From the NCBI GenBank assembly GCA_030618945.1, contig JAUXCI010000028.1, forward strand, positions 1 through 15,320: 15,320 bases of DNA. Direction: 5' to 3'. Shown here piece by piece: positions 7,241 to 14,546 of this stretch. The position numbers were made by a program, and so were the translations under genes. Source of the DNA: Flavobacteriaceae bacterium. GTDB lineage: Bacteria; Bacteroidota; Bacteroidia; Flavobacteriales; Flavobacteriaceae. The notes beneath the pieces were generated by a model, which did not search any database, had not been told where the DNA came from, and was given only the letters and a program-made list of their open reading frames with translations. Numbering within the stretch: the stretch's first letter is position 1; each line of letters starts with the position of its first letter.

Positions 7241-8122
7241 ATGAAAGTAGGAATTTACGGCCAATCTAATAATGAGCTCACAATTAAATATGCTAATCAA
7301 CTGGTAGAGTTGTGTTTACAAAATGAAGTCTCTGTTGTTTTTGAAGAAAATTTCTATAAAGGATATATTGAATTGAACAAGGGCAATGAATTTAAAACCT
7401 TTTCAGAATATAGTAATCTTGATCGTGATTTATCTTTTTTCTTTACAGTGGGCGGAGATGGTACTTTTCTTCGTTCTATAACCTTTATACGAGACCTCAA
7501 CATTCCTATCATTGGAATCAACACAGGACGACTCGGTTTTTTAGCGACTATTCAGAAGGAAGAGATTGAAATTGCATTCCAAAAAATCATTTCAAAAAAA
7601 TTCGTTATCCAAAACAGATCTCTACTCTATGCTGAAACGCTTGGCAATACTGATGATTTTAATGACTTGAATTATGCCCTGAACGAAATTTCCATTACAA
7701 GAAAAAATACGGCTTCCATGATTAAAGTAAATGCCACTTTAGATGAAGAATTTTTAACTTCCTATTGGAGCGATGGTCTTATTATTTCGACACCAACCGG
7801 TTCTACAGGATACTCCTTGAGCTGTGGTGGACCAATCATATCTCCAACCTCTAAAAATATTGTGCTCACACCAATTGCCCCCCACAGCCTGGCCGTTAGA
7901 CCCTTGGTCATTCCTGATGGTACAGCCATAAAGTTACAAATTGACAGTAGAGCTGATGAAGTTCTACTCACACTGGATTCCAGGATGTATACTTTGAGCA
8001 ACAATTCAATAGTCCATATTAAAAAGTGCCCTTTTTCAATAAAAACGGTCCAATTAAATGACCAGACCTTTATAAAAACCCTTCGTGAAAAACTACTATG
8101 GGGAGAGGATAAACGCAATTAA
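7241..8122 (+). CDS. nadK: NAD kinase
   Basis: NadK phosphorylates NAD at the 2'-OH using ATP to give NADP, the only de novo route to NADP. The 293-residue protein is the usual bacterial length. It shows the GGDGT motif (71-75, with the catalytic D73), NTGRLGF (94-100) and the glycine-rich signature beginning DGLIISTPTGSTGYS (178-192), which together bind ATP and NAD. The start ATG at 7241 directly opens the first Rossmann strand (MKVGIYG), so no upstream start is needed. It is second in a unit with the CBS protein; 107 bp separate it from the next gene, which has its own promoter. Confidence 0.98.
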   Translation: MKVGIYGQSNNELTIKYANQLVELCLQNEVSVVFEENFYKGYIELNKGNEFKTFSEYSNLDRDLSFFFTVGGDGTFLRSITFIRDLNIPIIGINTGRLGFLATIQKEEIEIAFQKIISKKFVIQNRSLLYAETLGNTDDFNDLNYALNEISITRKNTASMIKVNATLDEEFLTSYWSDGLIISTPTGSTGYSLSCGGPIISPTSKNIVLTPIAPHSLAVRPLVIPDGTAIKLQIDSRADEVLLTLDSRMYTLSNNSIVHIKKCPFSIKTVQLNDQTFIKTLREKLLWGEDKRN

Positions 8123-8208
8123 AACCTGAGATATAATACAATTTTACACTTAAAAAACTGTTAATCAAAAAAGAGCATTCAATTCAATTAATTACGAATG
8201 TATTTTTT

Positions 8209-8216
8209 TATATTTG
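8209..8216 (+). promoter_or_regulatory. -7 box of the DUF6089-uppS-bamA promoter
   Basis: TATATTTG is an exact TAnnTTTG match. It ends 13 nt before the ATG at 8230, so the transcript would have a leader of only about 5-8 nt and be nearly leaderless. No -33 TTG is seen at 19-20 nt spacing. It lies in the 107-bp gap after nadK, which contains no convincing terminator. Confidence 0.55.
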
Positions 8217-8229
8217 CAAACCATTTTTT

Positions 8230-8886
8230 ATGATGAAAAAAATTGTAATTATATTCATTTTTCTGTGCTGTTCAAGCCCCATTTTTTCTCAAATAAATGA
8301 GATCGGAATATTTGCGGGTGGCAGCAATTACATTGGAGATATAGGAAGTACTAATTATATTTATCCCAACAGTTATGCTATCGGTGGAATTTATAAATGG
8401 AATATGCACCCAAATTTCTCTCTGCGAGCTACTTATACTTATTCAAAGTTGATTGGCGACGATGCCCTATCAAATAATTCATTTAGAAAAGCTCGGGATT
8501 TATCTTTTTCAAACGACATACATGAGCTAGTTGCGGGAATTGAATATCATTTTTTTAAATACAATTTGGACAAAACGGGTCATACGCATACTCCTTATCT
8601 TTTTGTAGAAGCAGGGGCTGTAAATTATGGAACAAGTGAAGGAAGAACTTTTAACTATACAATGCCATTCGGTGTTGGCTTTAAAACCATTCTCGCTCCA
8701 AGTATTGGAATTGGTTTCGAAACCGGATTCAGATATACCTTTAAAGATGATATAGACGGATATCCTTATGATCCTTCAAGCGCGAATATTCAAATTAATC
8801 CGAACAATAATGACTGGTATGTATTTACAGGAATAACCCTGGTCTTTGCTTTCGGAAGAGAAGGTTGTTATACTGGTAGTTTTTAA
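8230..8886 (+). CDS. DUF6089 family outer-membrane beta-barrel protein
   Basis: The 218-residue protein starts with a Sec signal peptide (about residues 1-21, ending SPIFSQ). Repeated amphipathic strands rich in aromatic and glycine residues follow, such as NEIGIFAGGSNYIGDIG and PSIGIGFETGFRYTF, typical of a small 8-stranded outer-membrane barrel. I recognise it as the DUF6089 family, which in flavobacteria usually stands immediately before uppS and bamA. Its molecular function is not established. The position suggests a role in, or regulation with, outer-membrane assembly. A second ATG directly follows the first. It ends 7 bp before the uppS start. Confidence 0.82.
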   Translation: MMKKIVIIFIFLCCSSPIFSQINEIGIFAGGSNYIGDIGSTNYIYPNSYAIGGIYKWNMHPNFSLRATYTYSKLIGDDALSNNSFRKARDLSFSNDIHELVAGIEYHFFKYNLDKTGHTHTPYLFVEAGAVNYGTSEGRTFNYTMPFGVGFKTILAPSIGIGFETGFRYTFKDDIDGYPYDPSSANIQINPNNNDWYVFTGITLVFAFGREGCYTGSF

Positions 8887-8893
8887 TAATATT

Positions 8894-9646
8894 ATGGATT
8901 ATAAGTCTCTTATAAATAAAGATTTTGTGCCCAAACATGTAGCCGTTATCATGGATGGAAATGGCAGGTGGGCAAAAGGGCAAGGTCTTAAAAGAGTCCT
9001 TGGCCATAAAAAGGGTGTTGATGCTGTTCGTGACACTGTTGAGGCGGCTACAGAATTAGGAATTGAAGCACTTACCTTATACGCTTTTTCAACTGAGAAT
9101 TGGAAACGACCCAAAATTGAAGTAGACACTTTGATGAGTATTCTGGTAAACTCCTTGAAAAAAGAGACTGATACTTTTCAAACCAACAACATTAAACTTC
9201 AAGCCATTGGCAAGCTAGATAAATTACCCTTAATCGCGAGAAATCAGCTTGCGGAAGTCATGAAAATAACTGAGAACAATGACGGCATGATATTGACCCT
9301 TGCCCTTAATTACGGGGCAAAAGAAGAATTGATAAAGGCTGTGAAATCCATATCTAAAAAAATTGTTAATAATGAACTTGAAATAGAAGAAATTGATGAA
9401 AACATTATAAATAGTCATTTATATACATTTACTTTGCCCGTCGTTGATTTTTTGATTCGAACTAGTGGGGAAATGCGGATTAGCAATTTTTTATTATGGC
9501 AAATTGCTTATGCAGAATTGTATTTTACCGATGTTTTGTGGCCCGATTTTAGGAAGAATGATTTTTACGAAGCAATACTGAATTATCAAAGAAGAGAAAG
9601 ACGATTTGGAAAAACAAGTGAACAAATTGAAAACAGTAATAAATAG
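8894..9646 (+). CDS. uppS: Undecaprenyl diphosphate synthase (isoprenyl transferase)
   Basis: This cis-prenyltransferase extends farnesyl diphosphate with isopentenyl diphosphate to undecaprenyl diphosphate, the carrier lipid for peptidoglycan and surface polysaccharide precursors. With the start at 8894 the product has 250 residues, as for E. coli (253). Motifs: HVAVIMDGNGRWA (15-27, D21 binding Mg-diphosphate), YAFSTENW (63-70), IRTSGE (188-193) and RISNFLLWQ (195-203), with R189 and R195 for IPP binding. An in-frame ATG at 8846 would overlap the upstream gene by 41 nt and add 16 unconserved residues, so I reject it. The 3' end overlaps the bamA start region, so the two are likely translationally coupled. 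Confidence 0.96.
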   Translation: MDYKSLINKDFVPKHVAVIMDGNGRWAKGQGLKRVLGHKKGVDAVRDTVEAATELGIEALTLYAFSTENWKRPKIEVDTLMSILVNSLKKETDTFQTNNIKLQAIGKLDKLPLIARNQLAEVMKITENNDGMILTLALNYGAKEELIKAVKSISKKIVNNELEIEEIDENIINSHLYTFTLPVVDFLIRTSGEMRISNFLLWQIAYAELYFTDVLWPDFRKNDFYEAILNYQRRERRFGKTSEQIENSNK

Positions 9647-12323
9647 TTTAAGATACGCATTTCTGCTCTTACTTTTTATCTTAACAAGTGTTACTGTGAA
9701 TGGGCAAGTTACTGGCCAACAAAACACAGCAACTCAAGACTCTATTCAAAGCGTTAACAAGGCTTTAGATACGATTCCCGTTAACGAAAAACGAGCTGAT
9801 TCTTTAAAAAAACCTGACAGGATCCTCCCGTCAGACACCATCAATGGTTCAATTAGTTTAGATACGATTAACCCGGTGGGTCAAACCAAAGATACAATCA
9901 TAGTAAAGAAAAGCGACCCTATTATTTTGGATAGGACCAAAAAGTATTTGCTTGGGGGAATTACTATTGTTGGGAATGAAACCATTTCTGAACAGTCTAT
10001 TTTAATTTTTTCAGGGTTGAATTCAGGGCAGAGACTTAAAATTCCAGGTGACAAACTTTCATCGGCAATTAAAAAATTGTGGAGCTCGAAATTGTTTTCA
10101 AATGTTGACGTGTTCGTTATCAAAATGGATGGTGATGCCATCTATCTAGAAATTGATGTAAAAGAATTAGATAAGGTCGGCAAAGTGACCATCACAGGTC
10201 TGAAAAAATCAAAAATTGAAGACCTTGAAAAGGAAATTGAGTTCCAAACGGGGTCCATGTTAACGGAAAACCTTGTTACCACTACGCAAAATTTGATCAA
10301 GGATAAATACCGTGAAAAAGGTTATTTAAAAACCAAAGTGACAATCGATACCAGAAAAGATACGTTCCAACCTAATACACAGGACGCTCTTATTGCTATT
10401 GACAAAGGAAACAGAATCAAAATAAAAAATATTACATTTCATGGGAATACTGCGCTAACTGATAAAAAGCTCAAGAAGACCATGAAAAAAACAAGGGAGA
10501 AAGGTGTCATGCAGACCTTCTCTCCCTCAAAATTTGTGGAAGATCTCTATGAGGAAGATCTTGATAAAGTTGTTAATTTATTTCAGGAAAAGGGATTCAG
10601 AGATGCTTTGATTGTTAAAGATTCCATGTCATGGAACGATGACAACACCATCAATCTTGATATTTTCCTCACCCAGGGAGAGCGTTATAAATTTGGAAGT
10701 ATCAACTTCCTCGGAAACACGGTTTTCACTGATGAACAACTTCAAGGTATTTTGAGAATCGAACAGGGCGTTACCTATAATGGAAAGGCTTTAAATGAAA
10801 GAGTTTACGGTGACGGGACTCCAGAATCTCAGGATTTAACGAATACTTATCTGGATAATGGATATTTGTTTTCAAGAGTAAATGCGGTTGAAACAAGTGC
10901 TGCAAACAACATCATTGACATTGAGGTCAGGATTATTGAAGACGAACCTGCAACTATTAGAAAAGTAACAATCAAAGGGAATGACGTAACCAATGATCAT
11001 GTTCTTTACCGTGAGGTCAGAACAAAACCTGGAGATCTTTTCAGTAAAAGCGATATTGTTAGATCTATACGTGAATTAGGCCAACTCGGCTTTGTTGATC
11101 CAGAAAATATCGTGCCGGATGTTCAACCAAACTTTACTGATAAGACTGCAGATATTGAATATTCTGTTTCAGAAAAAGGATCGAGCCAGATCGAATTACA
11201 AGGTGGATACGGAGGTGGAACTTTTGTTGGAACCTTAGGTTTATCTTTTAACAATTTCGCTATTCGAAATCTTTTTAATTTCAGCGAATACAAACCAGTT
11301 CCAAGAGGTGATGGTCAAAATATAGCGCTTAGGTTGCAAGTCAGTAAATATTACAGAACCTATAGTTTGTCATTTTCTGAACCATGGATGGGTGGTAAAA
11401 AACCAAAAGGTTTCAATTTCTCAATCTACAATTCAAGTCAATACGGCTATGACCCATTAAGAAATAGTGTAGATAAAGATCAATTACTTGATATCATCGG
11501 GGCTTCAATTGGTCTGAGTCAACGCTTGAAATGGCCGGATGATTTCTTTACCCTGTCTACATCTTTTAATTATCAGAGATATAAGCTTCAGAATTACAAT
11601 ATAGCCTCTTTTGATTTTGACAACGGAGTTTCAAACAATTTTAACTTTGCAGCAAATTTTGGAAGAAGTTCAGCGGGTCCTAACCCAGTATTTCCCTCAG
11701 GAGGATCTCAATTCAATGTCTTGTTTAAACTTACACCCCCCTATTCACTTTTTGATGACAGAGACTACACAGATCTTCCAGATGAAGAAAAGTATAAATG
11801 GATCGAGTTTTATAAGATTGTATTTACTGGAAAATGGTACAGCCCTGTGGTAGGTAAAATGGTGTTGATGGCCAATGCTGAACTTGGATTTTTAGGGCAT
11901 TATAATGATGAAATTGGAGCTCCTCCTTTTGAAAGATTTTATTTAGGTGGTGATGGCTTGTCAACTGGAAGATTTGATGGAAGGACGACCGTTGCATTGA
12001 GAGGTTACCCAAACTCGAGTTTATCTTCAGTAACTGGTGGAACCATCTATAATAAGGTCTCATTTGAATTGAGATATCCTATTACCCTAAAACCGTCTGC
12101 ATCTATTTATGCTTTGACATTTTTGGAAGCGGGTAATTCATGGAATGAATTTAGAACATACAGACCATTTGACTTAAAAAGATCAGCTGGTGGTGGAATA
12201 AGAGTATTTATGCCTGCTTTTGGTTTACTTGGTGTTGATTTTGGATATGGCTTTGATCCCATACCGGGATCATTTCAAATTTCGGGATGGCAAACACATT
12301 TCATCATTGGTCAACAGTTTTAA
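9606..12323 (+). CDS. bamA: Outer-membrane protein assembly factor BamA
   Basis: BamA is the core insertase that folds beta-barrel proteins into the outer membrane. The product (about 900 residues) has a signal peptide with core AFLLLLFILTSVTVNGQ, then a polar Ser/Thr/Asp-rich linker (about residues 34-112). Five POTRA domains follow (about 113-527, each opening with a V/I-x-GN-type strand such as ITIVGNETI and INFLGNTVF), then a 16-strand barrel (about 530-905). The conserved loop-6 RGY is at 799-801, and the barrel ends in a C-terminal phenylalanine (GQQF). The start must be non-ATG: the frame has a stop at 9579 and no ATG before residue 173. TTG 9606, GTG 9618 and TTG 9627 are candidates, all within the end of uppS; TTG 9627 gives the most typical signal peptide (MKTVINSLRY...). 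Confidence 0.95.
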   Translation: MEKQVNKLKTVINSLRYAFLLLLFILTSVTVNGQVTGQQNTATQDSIQSVNKALDTIPVNEKRADSLKKPDRILPSDTINGSISLDTINPVGQTKDTIIVKKSDPIILDRTKKYLLGGITIVGNETISEQSILIFSGLNSGQRLKIPGDKLSSAIKKLWSSKLFSNVDVFVIKMDGDAIYLEIDVKELDKVGKVTITGLKKSKIEDLEKEIEFQTGSMLTENLVTTTQNLIKDKYREKGYLKTKVTIDTRKDTFQPNTQDALIAIDKGNRIKIKNITFHGNTALTDKKLKKTMKKTREKGVMQTFSPSKFVEDLYEEDLDKVVNLFQEKGFRDALIVKDSMSWNDDNTINLDIFLTQGERYKFGSINFLGNTVFTDEQLQGILRIEQGVTYNGKALNERVYGDGTPESQDLTNTYLDNGYLFSRVNAVETSAANNIIDIEVRIIEDEPATIRKVTIKGNDVTNDHVLYREVRTKPGDLFSKSDIVRSIRELGQLGFVDPENIVPDVQPNFTDKTADIEYSVSEKGSSQIELQGGYGGGTFVGTLGLSFNNFAIRNLFNFSEYKPVPRGDGQNIALRLQVSKYYRTYSLSFSEPWMGGKKPKGFNFSIYNSSQYGYDPLRNSVDKDQLLDIIGASIGLSQRLKWPDDFFTLSTSFNYQRYKLQNYNIASFDFDNGVSNNFNFAANFGRSSAGPNPVFPSGGSQFNVLFKLTPPYSLFDDRDYTDLPDEEKYKWIEFYKIVFTGKWYSPVVGKMVLMANAELGFLGHYNDEIGAPPFERFYLGGDGLSTGRFDGRTTVALRGYPNSSLSSVTGGTIYNKVSFELRYPITLKPSASIYALTFLEAGNSWNEFRTYRPFDLKRSAGGGIRVFMPAFGLLGVDFGYGFDPIPGSFQISGWQTHFIIGQQF

Positions 12324-12333
12324 GCTAAATTGC

Positions 12334-12341
12334 TATATTTG
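12334..12341 (+). promoter_or_regulatory. -7 box of the promoter for the two OmpH/Skp genes
   Basis: TATATTTG, an exact TAnnTTTG match, starts 11 nt after the bamA stop and lies 44 nt before the next ATG. It would allow the chaperone genes to be transcribed independently of bamA. A TTGG lies at 12307-12310, with a spacer longer than usual. Confidence 0.55.
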
Positions 12342-12385
12342 CCTTATTGAAAAAATGGCATGATTTTTTCTTTATAACTAATTGA

Positions 12386-13255
12386 ATGAAAGTAAATAGA
12401 GTTTTAATAATTGTTATCATATGTTTTAACTTTATTGTTAGTGCTCAAAAGCCTCAAAAAGTTGGATATATAGACATGAACTATATCCTGGAAAATGTCC
12501 CGGAATATGTGAATGCCCAAGCGCAGTTGGATACAAAAGTTAAAACCTGGCAACAAAAACTTGATGGTCTTTCAAAAGAAATCGATCAGATGAACATTGA
12601 GTTGACTAATGAAAAGCCTCTTTTGACTAAGGAATTGATCAATGAAAGAGAAGAAGATATAACGATAAAGGAACAAGAGCTTAAGAGGTTGCAACAGGCC
12701 TATTTCGGACCTACCGGAGATTTGTTTCAAATGAGAAAACAACTCGCCGAACCAGTTCAGGACCAAGTCTATAACGCCATTCAGGACATTGCCAAGAAAA
12801 AGAAATATGATTTTGTCTTAGATAAGTCAAGTGATTTGATCCTCTTGTATAGCAATAGTAAATTTGACATCAGCGAACTAGTGCTGAATACTATAGTTAA
12901 AAATAGAAAGAGGAAAGCTGTTCAGGATCTTAAAACGGATCGATTGGTTAAAGCGGGAATAGCTCCAGCTGCAACTGCAACCGCCTTGGAAAATGATGGT
13001 GATGACGAAGTTGATGATACAGGTGAGTTTGTTAATGCACCCATAGAAGCAGAAAAAACCGAGGAACAAAAGAAATTAGAGGAAAGAATACGAAAAAGAG
13101 AGGAACTTAAGCAGCGGATAAAGGCGCAACAAGAAGCTCGGGCGCGTATGAGGGATTCCTTAAAAGTAGTGGCTGAAGAAAAAAGGGCTGCTAAATTAAA
13201 AGAAATTGAAGACAGAAAAAAACAGAGACAAGAAGCAATAGATAACAAGAATTAA
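12386..13255 (+). CDS. OmpH/Skp-family periplasmic chaperone with C-terminal charged helix
   Basis: Skp-like proteins form trimeric jellyfish-shaped chaperones that hold unfolded outer-membrane proteins in the periplasm for delivery to BamA. This 289-residue protein has a signal peptide (about 1-20). Its OmpH core (21-175) begins KVGYIDMNYIL, continues with long coiled-coil arms and ends with the returning strand YDFVLDKSSDLILLY. Beyond the core are a linker with an acidic DGDDEVDD stretch (204-211) and a second, highly charged helix rich in Lys, Glu and Arg (about 223-289). E. coli Skp (161 residues) lacks this tail. It follows bamA by 62 bp and precedes a shorter paralogue by 46 bp. Confidence 0.9.
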   Translation: MKVNRVLIIVIICFNFIVSAQKPQKVGYIDMNYILENVPEYVNAQAQLDTKVKTWQQKLDGLSKEIDQMNIELTNEKPLLTKELINEREEDITIKEQELKRLQQAYFGPTGDLFQMRKQLAEPVQDQVYNAIQDIAKKKKYDFVLDKSSDLILLYSNSKFDISELVLNTIVKNRKRKAVQDLKTDRLVKAGIAPAATATALENDGDDEVDDTGEFVNAPIEAEKTEEQKKLEERIRKREELKQRIKAQQEARARMRDSLKVVAEEKRAAKLKEIEDRKKQRQEAIDNKN

Positions 13256-13301
13256 AAAGAAGTAAAAACAAAAAAATTATTAATAACAAATTATTTGAAA
13301 A

Positions 13302-13808
13302 ATGAAATTATTTAGAAATTTATTCGTGGCATTTGCACTTATGATGGCTTTTAACACAGCCCAAGCTCAAACAGTAGCTCACATAGATAGTGAGCAACTT
13401 TTGATGGCTATGCCAGAAACAAAAGCGATGGAGACAGAATTGAAAAAGGTTCAACAAACCTATGCAGATGAGTACAATGCGCAAGCTACTGCCCTTCAAG
13501 CTAAATTGCAGAAATACGATACTGAAGCTCCAACTCAGACAGACGCAAAAAATGAAGAAAGAAGGGTTGAAGTTGAAGGCTTAAAGCAAAAAATTCAAAA
13601 GTATGCACAAACTGCTGATCAAGAAATTCAAAAGAAAAGATTTGATCTTTTGAAGCCTATTGTTGAGAAAGCTCAAAAAGCGGTTAGTGATGTAGCAGCT
13701 GAAAAAGGTTTGAAATATGTTTTGGATTCATCTCCAGGTAAAGGATTAATCGTTTTTGAAGGAGAAGACCTTTTACCAACGGTTAAAACAAAGCTAGGAG
13801 TTCAATAA
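13302..13808 (+). CDS. OmpH/Skp-family periplasmic chaperone, short paralogue
   Basis: A 168-residue, standard-length Skp-like protein. A signal peptide ending in AQA (about 20-22) is followed by TVAHIDSEQLLMAMPE, two long helical arms rich in Gln, Lys and Glu (about 38-125), and the closing strand KGLKYVLDSS before a short C-terminal segment. It is probably a tandem duplicate of the preceding gene without its C-terminal extension. It should act as a trimeric holdase for outer-membrane protein precursors on the way to BamA. The leader is strongly A-rich, a feature associated with efficient translation in flavobacteria. A terminator follows 21 bp after the stop. Confidence 0.93.
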   Translation: MKLFRNLFVAFALMMAFNTAQAQTVAHIDSEQLLMAMPETKAMETELKKVQQTYADEYNAQATALQAKLQKYDTEAPTQTDAKNEERRVEVEGLKQKIQKYAQTADQEIQKKRFDLLKPIVEKAQKAVSDVAAEKGLKYVLDSSPGKGLIVFEGEDLLPTVKTKLGVQ

Positions 13809-13829
13809 AAACAATTTACATCAATAAAA

Positions 13830-13856
13830 AAAACACCCTTGCTTCTAGGGTGTTTT
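13830..13856. terminator. Terminator after the bamA-OmpH block, probably bidirectional
   Basis: A perfect 10-bp stem with GC-containing core (13830-13839 with 13847-13856) and a 7-nt loop. On the plus strand it continues into a U-rich tail, and on the minus strand the stem runs into eight U residues. It can therefore end the plus-strand operon and also any transcript coming from the carbonic anhydrase gene. Confidence 0.88.
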
Positions 13857-13869
13857 CTTTTGAATTAAA

Positions 13870-13938
13870 TGTCTCGTCCTGAAATAGCGTTACACAAAAA
13901 CCAGTGTAATGAAAACAAATTATGTAAAGCGAACCCAA
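13870..13938 (+). mobile_element. Probable fossil left end of an IS3-family insertion sequence
   Basis: The sequence begins TGTCTCGTCCTGAAATAG, which I take to be an IS terminal inverted repeat (IS3-type ends begin with TG). A TTACAC/GTGTAA hairpin follows, then an ATG at 13909 opening MKTNYVKRTQ. That decapeptide matches my recollection of the N-terminus of OrfA transposase proteins in Bacteroidota IS3-family elements (usually continuing RDYS...FKL). After it the similarity stops and the frame ends at 13983. No second end or transposase is present. The identification rests on memory of the family, not on a search. Confidence 0.45.
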
Positions 13939-13952
13939 AACTTTAAACTGAA

Positions 13953-14462
13953 TCACTTATACCAACTTGCATATTTGATATAGTTATTCGCAATGCGGTC
14001 TATCTCTCCTGATATAAGTTCCTGATCAATATCTTTGATTCTTTTTGCTGGCATTCCTGCAAATACTGTTCCCGAAGGCACAAGGCTTCCTTTTGTGACC
14101 ACTGCTCCTGCTGCAATGATACTATTACTTTCAATCACACAATCATCCATTACTATAGCACCCATTCCAATTAAAACATTGTCGTAAATCGTACACCCGT
14201 GTACCATGGCGTTGTGCCCGATAGAAACATTATTCCCAATATTTGTTGGTGATTTTTGATAAGTAGCATGAATCACTGCTCCGTCCTGAATGTTTACTTT
14301 ATTGCCAATTTTAATATAATGTACGTCTCCCCTGATAACCGCATTATACCATATACTACATTGGTCACCCATGGTAACCTCTCCTACTACCACAGAATTT
14401 TCAGCGAAAAAACAATCTTTGCCAAACACTGGACTCTTCCCATTTACTTCTTTAATAATCAT
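13953..14462 (-). CDS. Gamma-class carbonic anhydrase-like hexapeptide-repeat protein (YrdA type)
   Basis: A 169-residue left-handed beta-helix protein built from hexapeptide repeats throughout residues 11-135. The three histidines that bind the catalytic metal in gamma carbonic anhydrases are conserved at H65 (VIHAT), H83 (IGHNA) and H88 (MVHGC). R44 and D46 in AVIRGDVHYI are the usual trimer-interface pair. The C-terminal helix (about 146-169) is also normal for the group. Members are homotrimers; some hydrate CO2 and others show no measurable activity, so the enzyme activity is likely but not certain. It is transcribed leftward as a single gene, from a promoter facing the nifU-like gene. 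Confidence 0.92.
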   Translation of the reverse strand: MIIKEVNGKSPVFGKDCFFAENSVVVGEVTMGDQCSIWYNAVIRGDVHYIKIGNKVNIQDGAVIHATYQKSPTNIGNNVSIGHNAMVHGCTIYDNVLIGMGAIVMDDCVIESNSIIAAGAVVTKGSLVPSGTVFAGMPAKRIKDIDQELISGEIDRIANNYIKYASWYK

Positions 14463-14503
14463 GTATTTTCCTTAGATGATTTAACAATTAGTTCAAAAGT
14501 AAG

Positions 14504-14511
14504 CAAAAATA
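14504..14511 (-). promoter_or_regulatory. -7 box of the carbonic anhydrase-like gene
   Basis: On the minus strand this reads TATTTTTG, an exact TAnnTTTG match, ending 41 nt before the ATG at 14462. A TTG lies upstream with a spacer of about 25 nt, longer than the usual 19-20. Confidence 0.55.
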
Positions 14512-14517
14512 CTTTCG

Positions 14518-14525
14518 TAGATTTG
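14518..14525 (+). promoter_or_regulatory. -7 box of the nifU-like gene
   Basis: TAGATTTG, an exact TAnnTTTG match, ends 21 nt before the ATG at 14547. It faces away from the minus-strand box at 14504-14511 with only 6 bp between them, so the two polymerase footprints must overlap. Confidence 0.6.
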
Positions 14526-14546
14526 CATTTCCTAATCAATAAAGAT

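Noticed and set aside
7762..8118. 118-residue open frame antisense to nadK
   Set aside because: It lies entirely within the conserved nadK frame and resembles no protein family I recognise.
8846..8893. Upstream ATG extending uppS by 16 residues
   Set aside because: It would overlap the DUF6089 gene by 41 nt, and the added residues are not part of the enzyme family; the ATG at 8894 gives the normal length.
12922..13248. 108-residue open frame antisense to the first OmpH gene
   Set aside because: It is the mirror of a low-complexity charged coiled-coil region, rich in Ser, Phe and Leu, with no domain or promoter; a shadow frame.
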